From CAZJJK01 sp964546285 (GTDB lineage Bacteria; Spirochaetota; Spirochaetia; Treponematales; Breznakiellaceae), in NCBI GenBank assembly GCA_964546285.1, contig CAZJJK010000055.1, forward strand, positions 1 to 21,398: a stretch of 21,398 bases of DNA. The letters are read 5' to 3'. The translations under genes and the position numbers were made by a program. Below are positions 15,601-21,398 of the stretch, in pieces. How positions within the stretch are numbered: position 1 is the stretch's first letter; every line of letters starts with the position of its first letter. The notes beneath the pieces were generated by a model that saw nothing but the letters and a program-made list of their open reading frames with translations, was not told the DNA's origin and searched no databases.

Positions 15601-16231
15601 TTTGAGAAAGGGCTCCCTTGTTCTTAAAATGCTGACCGCCTTAAAGCAGATATGTGATCATCCCAGGCTCTATGATAAGGAAAGCCCGGCTGATCCAGAG
15701 CTGTCAGGGAAAAGCGTTCTGTTTTTAGAATTACTGGAAACCATTATGGAACGACGCGAAAAGGTCCTGGTTTTTAGCCAGTATGTGGAGTGTCTTGACT
15801 TATTGTCAAAGATGATCGTGGAGAAGCTTGGCGAAACACCCTTGCTTTATCACGGGGCGCTTGGTCAGAAGGCGCGGGCTGAAACAGCGGATTCTTTTCA
15901 GAGGGATGTTTCCAAACGTATCATGCTTGTCAGTCTTAGGGCTGGCGGTTTGGGTTTAAATCTAACGGCGGCTAGCCGTGTTATACATTATGATCTGTGG
16001 TTTAATCCGGCCGTTGAGAACCAAGCGACAGACCGAGCCTTCCGGATAGGTCAGACTAAGAAGGTTTTTGTTCATCGGCTAATCACCGCCGATAGCTTTG
16101 AGGAAAAAATTGCGGCTATGATGGCGCGAAAGCGCGAGTTGGCTGAATTGACGCTTGGGGCTGGTGAAATCTGGCTGTCTAAACTTGGAATGGAAGAGTT
16201 GCGTTCTCTGTTTGCGATAGGAAAAAAATAG
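12659..16231 (+). CDS. SWIM zinc-finger/SNF2-family DNA translocase
   Basis: A 1190-residue Swi2/Snf2 ATPase of the kind that moves along duplex DNA and displaces or remodels bound proteins. An N-terminal SWIM finger is complete (CDCPDWGDPCKH, ligands C126, C128, C135, H137). A long middle part (about 180-690) lacks recognised motifs and includes linker-like charged segments. The two-lobed motor follows: DDMGLGKT (740-747), VDEAH (843-847), LALSGTPVENRLEDL, FLLRRLKTDKS, QICDHPRLY, VLVFSQYVECLDLL, LLYHGALGQKARAE, VSLRAGGLGLNLTAASRV and QATDRAFRIGQ (from 1122). Bacteria often encode SWIM proteins and SNF2 motors separately; here they are one chain. Only AGGCG about 11 nt upstream resembles a ribosome site. 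It stands alone, convergent with thrC. Confidence 0.93.
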   Translation: MPSRNTFGRTPWGAWFVEALSRFDESGRLARGKSYANTGKVAALTVEKRQVTAKVRGRSRPWYKVSVVFPALPEDDVEKIIDIIQSEPILLAHIEAGELPVELLDKLKAQGINLFPHAWNQMRRSCDCPDWGDPCKHMASVYYMLAKEIDSNPRVLFQLRGVDLAERFNRPTASLPSPFDWPIGLDKPKKRARPKTSIDPIRDNPDGDPSIDDEGHALGFPPLETLQLDNYVAFISALLPSKPVFCAEDFTPSLIGFYHASIRAAAILPDPSDDKTERRWSSASYRVVLDTGPKKDYPFFRGNPPALLVDYADGSREKLSFLSALNAFSRFSDDEGTVQYRYLFRFFRIAYTVIRAAAFVPAPLVLDNQLFMLWRPLRAAKAIQEALSEALASPAVYNLEERELPLPPAVRVDLMMTAVLTEWAVSLGFRPRSERTALSAYVDLFFLGGALNVRKPGERGTPLAIASWLAALHIDFNKYKYRLSIGMGKLDTQISASAYTLAASVRVSEKKTDVGAYVSLKEAPSKLGGMDVLSPAVALSAYLPELRDLARVKKVIIDERRLAAFLGETSVLLSRLGVDVVLPKALRNALKPKIVVTAKAKSAGNLNSYLDLNSLLDFDWRIAIGDTVLDEAGFEAILRGKRSIVAFKDGFVTLDPEEAARLLAELKKREKPGALEALQARLAGDAVFSADAESIAASAFAEGLVDPPPNFKAILRPYQARGFSWILSNLNMGFGCVLADDMGLGKTVQAIAVLATFASDGRLADGALVVAPASLLTNWERELTRFAPGLRLRRYHGAARRLNNTKTRDPTGSTAGVVLLTTYQTAVRDEKKLKEVNFSLLIVDEAHLLKNAEARQSRVVKTLRAQHVLALSGTPVENRLEDLRSLFDLVIPGYLGGQTEFKRRWRVPIEVDGDKDAADKLKRITAPFLLRRLKTDKSIISDLPDKIQSDEYAVLTPVQAALYESLVEKALFDAEAAKDDPLRKGSLVLKMLTALKQICDHPRLYDKESPADPELSGKSVLFLELLETIMERREKVLVFSQYVECLDLLSKMIVEKLGETPLLYHGALGQKARAETADSFQRDVSKRIMLVSLRAGGLGLNLTAASRVIHYDLWFNPAVENQATDRAFRIGQTKKVFVHRLITADSFEEKIAAMMARKRELAELTLGAGEIWLSKLGMEELRSLFAIGKK

Positions 16232-16245
16232 CTAGTCTCGCTATT
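16222..16245 (-). terminator. intrinsic terminator of thrC, overlapping the SNF2 stop codon
   Basis: On the minus strand AATAGC (16245-16240), a 7-nt loop, GCTATT (16232-16227), then a T-tract complementary to the A run at 16222-16228. The hairpin lies 14 bp past the thrC stop and includes the TAG of the helicase gene. It lacks a T run on the plus strand, so it acts mainly in the thrC direction. Confidence 0.6.
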
Positions 16246-16258
16246 ATTGACTTTATCC

Positions 16259-17566
16259 TCACTGAAGCGTTCCAGTTATCGCCGCTTTCAACGCGTCCAG
16301 TTTTGCTTCTATCTTTGTAAACGGTCTATTTTCTATTAGTGAAGCGCTTAGGTTTTTTCCAAATATAGCTTTTTGCCCGGTAGCCTGTTTTACAAGTTCG
16401 GCATGCTTCGCCGGATGTCCAGTCGCGACAACAACGATATGGCCTTCTTCTGTATCGCTGGCTAACATTCGTTTCGCCGCCGCGTAACCAACGGCGCTAT
16501 GCGGATCAAGCAGGAGGCTGTGGCGCGTCCACGCTTCTTCCATCGCCGACAGAGTCGCCTTGTCATCCACGCTTTCCGGAATAACCATATTACGTATTAC
16601 CGATGGCGCGTCCGCGTAAAAACTAACCATGCGTTCATAATTTGTGGGATTGCCCACATCCATAGCGGTGGAAACGGTTCTGATAGGCGGGTGTGGTTGG
16701 AATGACCGACCGCGCAGGAACTGGCCAAAAATATCATTAGCGTTCATGGCCGCGATTAAATGGTTGACGGGTAAGCCAAACAGCCAAGCGTATAACGCGG
16801 CCTGAAGATTCCCAAAATTACCGCTTGGGATCGCGAAACAGAGATCTCCCTTAAGTAATTTTTTTAAGTGTATAAAAGCATAAAAGAAGTAAAAGCATTG
16901 CGGCAATAAACGGCCAATGTTTAGGGTGTTGGCGCTTGTCAGACCAAAGCGCTCAGCGAAATTGACATCTGTAAAAGCCTCTCGGATTAATCGCTGGCAG
17001 TCATCAAAGTTCCCATGGACACACAAGGGCAGGATGTTCCCGCCGTTATCAATAAAATCCATCGGATCTAATCCGCGGATAGGACCATCGGGATAAAGGA
17101 TGACGGAAACGATGCCCGCTCGGCGCGCGAAAGCCTGCGCGACACTAACCCCGGTATCGCCTGTGGTCGCGGTTAGCGTTACGGCGCGGCTGCCATCGCT
17201 TAGCATTTCTTCCATCAGTGCCGCTAAAAAGGCGATGCCGAAATCTTTAAATATCCCGGTAGGGCCGGTAGTAAGGTCTAAAACAGAAAGTCTTTCGGTA
17301 AGAGTTTTAATTGTGGGGCTGAAACTAAAGGCGCTTTCAGCTACGCGTTGGGCGGATACTGGGTTTAACTCTTCTTCTAACAGCGGCAGAGCTACGGCCG
17401 CTGCAAGTTCGGCGTAATCCGTGCTTTCATCCATGTGCAAGAAAAATTGTCGGAGGTCAACGGGCGTTGCCGGTACATAAAGGCCGCCATCCCCCGGGAT
17501 ACAATGAAGAACCGCTTTATGGAATGAAACCCTACTGACGCTGGAGCGAGTGGATTTAAACAGCAT
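16259..17566 (-). CDS. thrC: threonine synthase
   Basis: A 435-residue PLP enzyme converting O-phosphohomoserine to threonine, the last step of threonine synthesis in the cytoplasm. Family marks: the start MLFKSTRSS with HCIPGDGGLYVP (21-32), the PLP-lysine motif GPTGIFKDF (K107), the phosphate-binding loop TATTGDTGVSVA (132-143), IPSGNFGNL and the C-terminal VVATGHPAKH. Length fits the longer bacterial ThrC type. The start is supported by GGAGGG about 8 nt upstream of ATG 17566. It follows lysO by 37 bp on the same strand, so lysO-thrC is a likely operon, ending at the terminator near 16222-16245. No other threonine-pathway genes are adjacent. Confidence 0.95.
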   Translation of the reverse strand: MLFKSTRSSVSRVSFHKAVLHCIPGDGGLYVPATPVDLRQFFLHMDESTDYAELAAAVALPLLEEELNPVSAQRVAESAFSFSPTIKTLTERLSVLDLTTGPTGIFKDFGIAFLAALMEEMLSDGSRAVTLTATTGDTGVSVAQAFARRAGIVSVILYPDGPIRGLDPMDFIDNGGNILPLCVHGNFDDCQRLIREAFTDVNFAERFGLTSANTLNIGRLLPQCFYFFYAFIHLKKLLKGDLCFAIPSGNFGNLQAALYAWLFGLPVNHLIAAMNANDIFGQFLRGRSFQPHPPIRTVSTAMDVGNPTNYERMVSFYADAPSVIRNMVIPESVDDKATLSAMEEAWTRHSLLLDPHSAVGYAAAKRMLASDTEEGHIVVVATGHPAKHAELVKQATGQKAIFGKNLSASLIENRPFTKIEAKLDALKAAITGTLQ

Positions 17567-17603
17567 ATACGTCCCTCCCCCAGTTTAGTGTACTCCTGGA
17601 GCC

Positions 17604-18557
17604 TTACCACGGCAAGCGATACATAAGGGGAACCAAGATTGGAACTAAAAAAGAGAGCGTCAAACCATGGGCTAGGGCTAAGGGGACAAGCTTTGGACCA
17701 TTGCAGCGTTCAATTAATGGAAGCGTGATATCCATGCTGGTCGCACCGCCAATGCCTATAGCCAATTCTGGACGGCCTGTAGCGGAAAGCCAGGGTATCG
17801 CGATGAGCGCTACACTTTCCCTCAGTAGATTGGCTAAAAAGGCGGCAGAGCCCAAAGCAGGGTCCCCAAGATTGGAAATTAAAACACCGGACAGACTATA
17901 CCAGCCAAACCCAGCGCCTAATGATAAGGCTTTGCCAACATCGATCTTAAAAAGGGGTGCGAGCAGAGCCGCTCCAGCTAAAGAACCGATAAGCGTTCCT
18001 ATAGGAGCCGCTAGGGAAGCGGGGTTAAGCAAGGATGCTTTCCAAGCTATGCGGTTAACGCCCATTTGCATGCCGATAAAGAAAAGCAAAACATATAGTA
18101 TCCAACTAGTGGCTGAACCGGTAACAAGGAAAGAGAAGGGAGGCATAATTCTTCCAATAACAAAAGCGATGACGAGTATGCCGGCGAGTACCAGAGGCTC
18201 GCGTAAATGCCTAATAAATGAAAGCGGCGCGGCGATGATGGCGTTAGCGTGTTCTTTTGATTTAATATTCCGATGGTGAATGCCGCGAAACAGTGGACTC
18301 AAAGCTAACAGCGTGATGACCGTTCCCGCCGAACTGAAAAACGCGCAGGCCAATGCCATCGGGCCTATGCTGGACAAGGCCGCGGCTAAAGATCGGTCCT
18401 GCCCTAGACGAAGACCCATGAAGGATAGGAGTGCGTATAATGACCAGGCTACCAATAAATCAACCGTGGCCGGACCAGGCGCAAAGCGCGAACGCCGCGC
18501 GGCGATACCTAAGCCTAAACAGAGAAATAACGCCAGCAGTGAGTATAAGAAGGACAT
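17604..18557 (-). CDS. lysO: LysO-family lysine exporter
   Basis: A 317-residue polytopic inner-membrane protein of the LysO (YbjE, formerly DUF340) family, which in E. coli exports L-lysine and the toxic analogue thialysine. The family-defining second half is clear: LSLGAGFGWYSLSGVLIS (211-228), LGSAAFLANLLRES (235-248; E247) and GGATSMDITLPLIER (270-284; D276). These acidic residues correspond to the pair reported as important in E. coli LysO. Two halves are separated by a charged loop (about 90-120, HHRNIKSKEH). No Shine-Dalgarno is visible before ATG 18557; a promoter-like TTGACG-N16-TACAGT ends 10 bp before it. It leads a two-gene unit with thrC and diverges from the amino-acid importer. 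Confidence 0.88.
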   Translation of the reverse strand: MSFLYSLLALFLCLGLGIAARRSRFAPGPATVDLLVAWSLYALLSFMGLRLGQDRSLAAALSSIGPMALACAFFSSAGTVITLLALSPLFRGIHHRNIKSKEHANAIIAAPLSFIRHLREPLVLAGILVIAFVIGRIMPPFSFLVTGSATSWILYVLLFFIGMQMGVNRIAWKASLLNPASLAAPIGTLIGSLAGAALLAPLFKIDVGKALSLGAGFGWYSLSGVLISNLGDPALGSAAFLANLLRESVALIAIPWLSATGRPELAIGIGGATSMDITLPLIERCNGPKLVPLALAHGLTLSFLVPILVPLMYRLPW

Positions 18558-18567
18558 ATCGTTTTTT

Positions 18568-18595
18568 ACTGTACAAGTTTTATTAGGAGCGTCAA
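18568..18595 (-). promoter_or_regulatory. predicted lysO-thrC promoter, almost on the start codon
   Basis: On the minus strand: TTGACG (18595-18590), a 16-nt spacer, then TACAGT (18573-18568). The predicted start is about 18561, leaving only 3-5 nt before the ATG at 18557 and no room for a Shine-Dalgarno. Confidence 0.5.
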
Positions 18596-18648
18596 GTGTG
18601 AGTTTGTCGCAAATAAATAGAGGTATATTAGAGAAAAAACCGATTTAA

Positions 18649-18678
18649 TTGACAGGATCGCTCTCCATCATCTATCAT
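18649..18678 (+). promoter_or_regulatory. promoter of the amino-acid importer operon
   Basis: TTGACA (18649-18654), an 18-nt spacer, then TATCAT (18673-18678). The start would be near 18685, followed by AGGAGGA (18704-18710) 5 nt before the ATG at 18716. This is the best-formed expression signal in the window, fitting a highly expressed binding protein. Confidence 0.65.
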
Positions 18679-18715
18679 CGCAAACATTGATACGTCTTTC
18701 TTTAGGAGGAAATCC

Positions 18716-19498
18716 ATGAAAGCTACTAAATTCACCGCGCGCGCTTTAATCGCGTTCGCTCTCTTCGCTATCGCGGCAACGGCTTGGGCCGCTGGATCGG
18801 CGGAACCCGCTCCAAGCGCCAACGCGAAACCTAAGATCGTTTTCGCCACGGACGCCACCTGGCCACCCATGGAATATGTGGATGAGAACAAGAATATCGT
18901 CGGATTTGGTCCTGACCTAATCGCCGCTATGGCTGAAGCCGGCGATTTTGACTATGAGCTTCGCAATACCGCTTGGGATGGGATTTTCGCTGGCCTGGAA
19001 ACCGGGAACTATGATGCTATCTGTTCATCAGTTACCATTACCGATGAGCGGAAGCAGACGATGGATTTTTCCGAACCCTATGTGAACGCTGGCCAGATGC
19101 TAGTTGTTGATAAAAATACCCAGGGAGTAAGCACACTTAAGGATCTTGTTGGGAAAAAGGTTGGCGCTCAGATTGGTACTACCGGCGCAATGGAGATCGC
19201 GAAAGTAGAAGGCGTTGTCCTTGCCACGTACGATGAAGTTGGTCTCGCATTTGAGGATTTAGCTAATGGCCGAATTTTAGGCGTTGTCGCGGATAGCCCG
19301 ATCGCCGCTGATTTTGCCATGCAGAACCCCAAATTTAAGGAAAGGCTAAAAGTCGTTGGGGAACCCTTTACTGATGAATGGCTTGGTATAGCGGTTAAAA
19401 AGGGAAACGCCGCTGTGTTGAAGTTGATCAATGATGACTTCGCTAAGGTAAAGGCTTCTGGCAAATTGGACGCTTTATCAGATACGTGGTTGCGTTAG
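18716..19498 (+). CDS. polar amino-acid ABC transporter, periplasmic binding protein
   Basis: A 260-residue family-3 solute-binding protein. The signal peptide (MKATKFTARALIAFALFA) ends at a signal-peptidase-I site near AWA-AG (23-27). No cysteine is there, so unlike many spirochaete binding proteins it seems free in the periplasm. The mature domain has the typical opening FATDATWPPMEYVDE, GFGPDLIAAMA, WDGIFAGLETGNYDAICS, TDERKQTMDFSEPY (R112 should hold the ligand carboxylate), QIGTTGA (152-158) and VADSPIA (D193, candidate for the alpha-amino group). These define an amino-acid binder, but the side-chain preference cannot be read. Its ribosome site is strong. The permease gene starts 1 bp after its stop. 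Confidence 0.95.
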   Translation: MKATKFTARALIAFALFAIAATAWAAGSAEPAPSANAKPKIVFATDATWPPMEYVDENKNIVGFGPDLIAAMAEAGDFDYELRNTAWDGIFAGLETGNYDAICSSVTITDERKQTMDFSEPYVNAGQMLVVDKNTQGVSTLKDLVGKKVGAQIGTTGAMEIAKVEGVVLATYDEVGLAFEDLANGRILGVVADSPIAADFAMQNPKFKERLKVVGEPFTDEWLGIAVKKGNAAVLKLINDDFAKVKASGKLDALSDTWLR

Positions 19499-19499
19499 C

Positions 19500-20327
19500 A
19501 TGATCGATACAGACGATAGCGCTGATAAACAAGAAGATAAGGGTACTCTTTCAGCTCATATAAATATTACCGACGGTACCTTGATTCCTCAAAAAGGCGA
19601 ATTTGGGGCCTTATCGGCTTGGAATATCGCTTTTTTTGGCGCTATCGCTCTGTTGGTCTTTTTACCGTTTTTTAAACCGGACCCTTATTGGAAGATACTT
19701 CAGTTTGTACCGGATGGCCTGGTCGCGACTTTTGGCGTTACGCTCGCTTCCATCGGTCTTGCCCTGGTTTTTGGTTTATTTGCCGGGCTTGGTCGTATTT
19801 CTCATAATCGGTTTATAAATACGATGGCGACAGTGTATGTGGAGATTGTCCGGGGCATACCCTTACTAGTCCAGTTGTTTTATATTTACTATGCCTTGGG
19901 TCCGATGCTGAAGCTGTCTGGGCCAGCCTCCGCGATTTTGGCTATGTCCTTCTGCTATGGCGCTTATATGGCTGAAATCTTTCGCGCTGGAATAGAAGCC
20001 ATACCAAAAGGACAAATGGAAGCCGCTTTAGCTTTAGGTTTAAGCCGCGGACAAGCAATGTTCAAAATAATACTCCCTCAGACCGTTAAGGTCATTTTAC
20101 CACCTATTGGCAATGAATTTATCGCTCTATTGAAAGATTCATCATTAGTTTCAATAATGGCGGTGTCTGATTTATTGCGCCGCGGTCGTGAATTCGCTTC
20201 TACCTCATTTCAATATTTTGAAAGCTATACGGTCATCGCGTTGATATACTTGGTAATGACCCTGTTTTTTTCGCGCTTAGTCGCGCTTATGGAGGAAAAG
20301 TTGAGGCATCGTGGAACCGTTCATTAG
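19500..20327 (+). CDS. polar amino-acid ABC transporter, permease
   Basis: A 275-residue inner-membrane permease of the HisM/GlnP type. A hydrophilic N-terminal tail of about 38 residues, acidic at the start (MIDTDDSADKQEDKG), is longer than usual. About five membrane segments follow (near 40-58, 73-97, 121-135, 143-162 and 244-263). The ATPase-docking EAA loop is intact: EAALALGLSRGQAMFKIILPQ spans 174-194. VEIVRGIPLLVQLF and PPIGNEFIALLKDSSLVS are family signatures. The ATG lies 1 bp after the binding-protein stop with no clear ribosome site, so translation is probably coupled. It overlaps the ATPase gene by 17 bp. With one permease gene the channel should be a homodimer. Confidence 0.95.
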   Translation: MIDTDDSADKQEDKGTLSAHINITDGTLIPQKGEFGALSAWNIAFFGAIALLVFLPFFKPDPYWKILQFVPDGLVATFGVTLASIGLALVFGLFAGLGRISHNRFINTMATVYVEIVRGIPLLVQLFYIYYALGPMLKLSGPASAILAMSFCYGAYMAEIFRAGIEAIPKGQMEAALALGLSRGQAMFKIILPQTVKVILPPIGNEFIALLKDSSLVSIMAVSDLLRRGREFASTSFQYFESYTVIALIYLVMTLFFSRLVALMEEKLRHRGTVH

Positions 20328-21042
20328 TATTCGTGGCGCCCGCAAAAACTTTGGCAGGGTAGAGGCTTTGCGCGGTGTTGACCTGGATATCGCGAAGGGT
20401 GAGGTTGTCTTGGTGATCGGCCCATCCGGATCAGGTAAAAGCACTCTTTTACGCTCTGTCAATCGCTTGGAGCATCTTGGCGCTGGCAATATCTTGATCG
20501 ATGGCGAGAGTGTAACAGACGATAAAGCTGATATTCGTCGTATTCGGGAAGAAGTTGGTATGGTATTCCAAAGCTTCAACTTATTCCCCCATTTAAACGT
20601 TTTGGGAAACATCTGTTTAGCGCCTATGACGGTGAAAAAAGCGCAAAAAGACGAGGCTGAGCGCTTGGCTCTACGGCTTTTGGACAAGGTTGGATTGTCC
20701 GATAAGGCTGAATCATATCCGGATCAGCTTTCAGGCGGCCAGCAGCAACGTGTGGCTATAGCGAGAGCGCTGGCGATGAATCCCAAGGTTATGTTATTTG
20801 ACGAGCCCACGAGTGCCTTAGACCCGGAAATGATTAAAGAAGTGTTAGATGTTATGACGGATCTTGCCAGAGAAGGTATGACCATGTTGGTGGTTTCACA
20901 TGAAATGGGCTTTGCCCGCGCCGCGGCTAACCGGGTTATTTTTATGGACCAAGGGCAGATTATTGAGGCGGCGCCGCCTGAGCGGTTTTTTACCAATCCA
21001 AAAGAGGAACGGACCAAGCGTTTCCTGGAGCATATTCTCTAA
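20311..21042 (+). CDS. polar amino-acid ABC transporter, ATP-binding protein
   Basis: A 243-residue GlnQ/HisP-type ATPase that powers uptake at the cytoplasmic face. All motifs are intact: Walker A GPSGSGKST (37-45), Q-loop VFQSFNLFPH (Q87), signature LSGGQQQRVAIARAL (140-154), Walker B VMLFDEPTSALDP (160-172; E165) and switch VVSHEMGFA (H197). The start is GTG at 20311, with GAGG 5 nt upstream inside the permease gene; the 17-bp overlap indicates coupled translation. It is the last gene of the importer operon and is followed at once by a hairpin with seven T. Confidence 0.97.
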   Translation: MEPFISIRGARKNFGRVEALRGVDLDIAKGEVVLVIGPSGSGKSTLLRSVNRLEHLGAGNILIDGESVTDDKADIRRIREEVGMVFQSFNLFPHLNVLGNICLAPMTVKKAQKDEAERLALRLLDKVGLSDKAESYPDQLSGGQQQRVAIARALAMNPKVMLFDEPTSALDPEMIKEVLDVMTDLAREGMTMLVVSHEMGFARAAANRVIFMDQGQIIEAAPPERFFTNPKEERTKRFLEHIL

Positions 21043-21057
21043 CCGCTCTATTTTTTT
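21026..21057 (+). terminator. intrinsic terminator of the importer operon
   Basis: TGGAGC (21026-21031) pairs with GCTCTA (21045-21050), with one G-T wobble, around a 13-nt loop, followed by TTTTTTT (21051-21057). The left arm lies in the last codons of the ATPase gene. The stem is short, but position and T-tract fit. Confidence 0.5.
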
Positions 21058-21398
21058 CCTATGTTTATTAACTGCTGCCAATTCTGTTGCAACCTGCGAC
21101 CGCCGATTTACATAATAAACAGAGATGGTTTTTATATAGTCGCGCTCATCCTCTTGTCTTCTTTTTTAATTACTTAACAGAGCAATGTATAAAGCCATTG
21201 GGGCTTCTCTGCTGCTCTATGTCAACAGACATATGCTTTTTACCAAGCCTAGACACTCGGTCCTATAGGGATAATATTGGACAGAAAATGTCAGCGAGGA
21301 GCTGGTTCCCTATAAAAAGCTCTGAGTGTTTATTGTAATTTCATGTTGAACAAGAAGGTATGCTTGAAGTATTCTGCAACAAAATTGGCGGCAGTAGA
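21058..21398. other. 341-bp right-edge region without a convincing gene; nested inverted repeats
   Basis: The only longer frame (21087-21338, plus) has an unlikely composition, no ribosome site and no motif. There are two nested structures: AGAGCA/TGCTCT (21179-21184 with 21213-21218) enclosing AAGCC/GGCTT (21192-21196 with 21202-21206), and TATAGGGA/TCCCTATA (21264-21271 with 21307-21314) enclosing GACA/TGTC (21280-21283 with 21289-21292). It may be a structured RNA, remnant DNA, or the upstream region of a gene beyond the edge. Short open frames run off the end on both strands, but none can be identified. Confidence 0.45.

Noticed and set aside
17701..18279. 192-codon plus-strand open frame over lysO
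   Set aside because: Shadow of the LysO reading frame, which has clear family motifs; no ribosome site or recognisable domain on the plus strand.
21087..21338. 83-codon open frame after the importer operon
   Set aside because: Unusual composition, no ribosome site and no motif; it runs across the nested inverted repeats.
1..21398. CRISPR array, tRNA/rRNA, transposon, phage or toxin-antitoxin module
   Set aside because: No spaced direct repeats, RNA-gene cores, transposase, integrase or toxin/antitoxin motifs were seen on either strand.

Overview
The window looks like a piece of a Treponema-like spirochaete chromosome from a draft assembly. This is an inference from gene style: loose spirochaete-type lipoboxes, a multi-spanning chemotaxis receptor, a binding protein whose mature end begins AGSAEPA, and moderate GC with many GCG/GCT alanine codons. 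There is no rRNA, tRNA, CRISPR array, intact mobile element or phage gene. A run of 100 N (11540-11639) marks an assembly gap inside one gene.

Layout. 1-313 (minus) is the start of a GHKL/Bergerat-fold ATPase that runs off the edge. 470-1933 (plus) is an allantoinase/dihydropyrimidinase-type amidohydrolase in which two metal-ligand histidines are asparagines. 2255-2803 is a small NTF2/SnoaL-like protein. 2911-5463 holds a six-helix chemotaxis receptor closely followed by a membrane-anchored M23 endopeptidase. 5639-10073 (minus) is an envelope cluster transcribed uppP, then a secreted NlpC/P60 hydrolase, then two tandem, overlapping, probably paralogous lipoproteins. 10216-12503 (plus) is a membrane GT2 glycosyltransferase overlapping a YcaQ/AlkX-type DNA glycosylase. 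12659-16231 is a very large SWIM-SNF2 helicase. 16259-18557 (minus) is lysO followed by thrC. 18716-21042 (plus), divergent from lysO, is a complete polar amino-acid ABC importer (binding protein, permease, ATPase). 21058-21398 has no convincing gene but contains nested inverted repeats.

How the genes may work together. Three neighbouring units deal with the cell wall: M23 endopeptidase, NlpC/P60 hydrolase and undecaprenyl-diphosphate phosphatase, with two unknown lipoproteins beside them. At the right, an amino-acid importer faces a lysine exporter and threonine synthase across a shared 158-bp promoter region, which suggests balancing of aspartate-family amino acids. The glycosylase and SNF2 helicase are both DNA-maintenance proteins.

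I found no clear undescribed multi-gene system. The observations most worth checking are the amidohydrolase with N59/N242, the -10 boxes lying almost on the start codons of two SD-less genes (possible leaderless mRNAs), the tandem lipoprotein pair, the lysO-thrC/importer arrangement, and the structured segment at the right edge.
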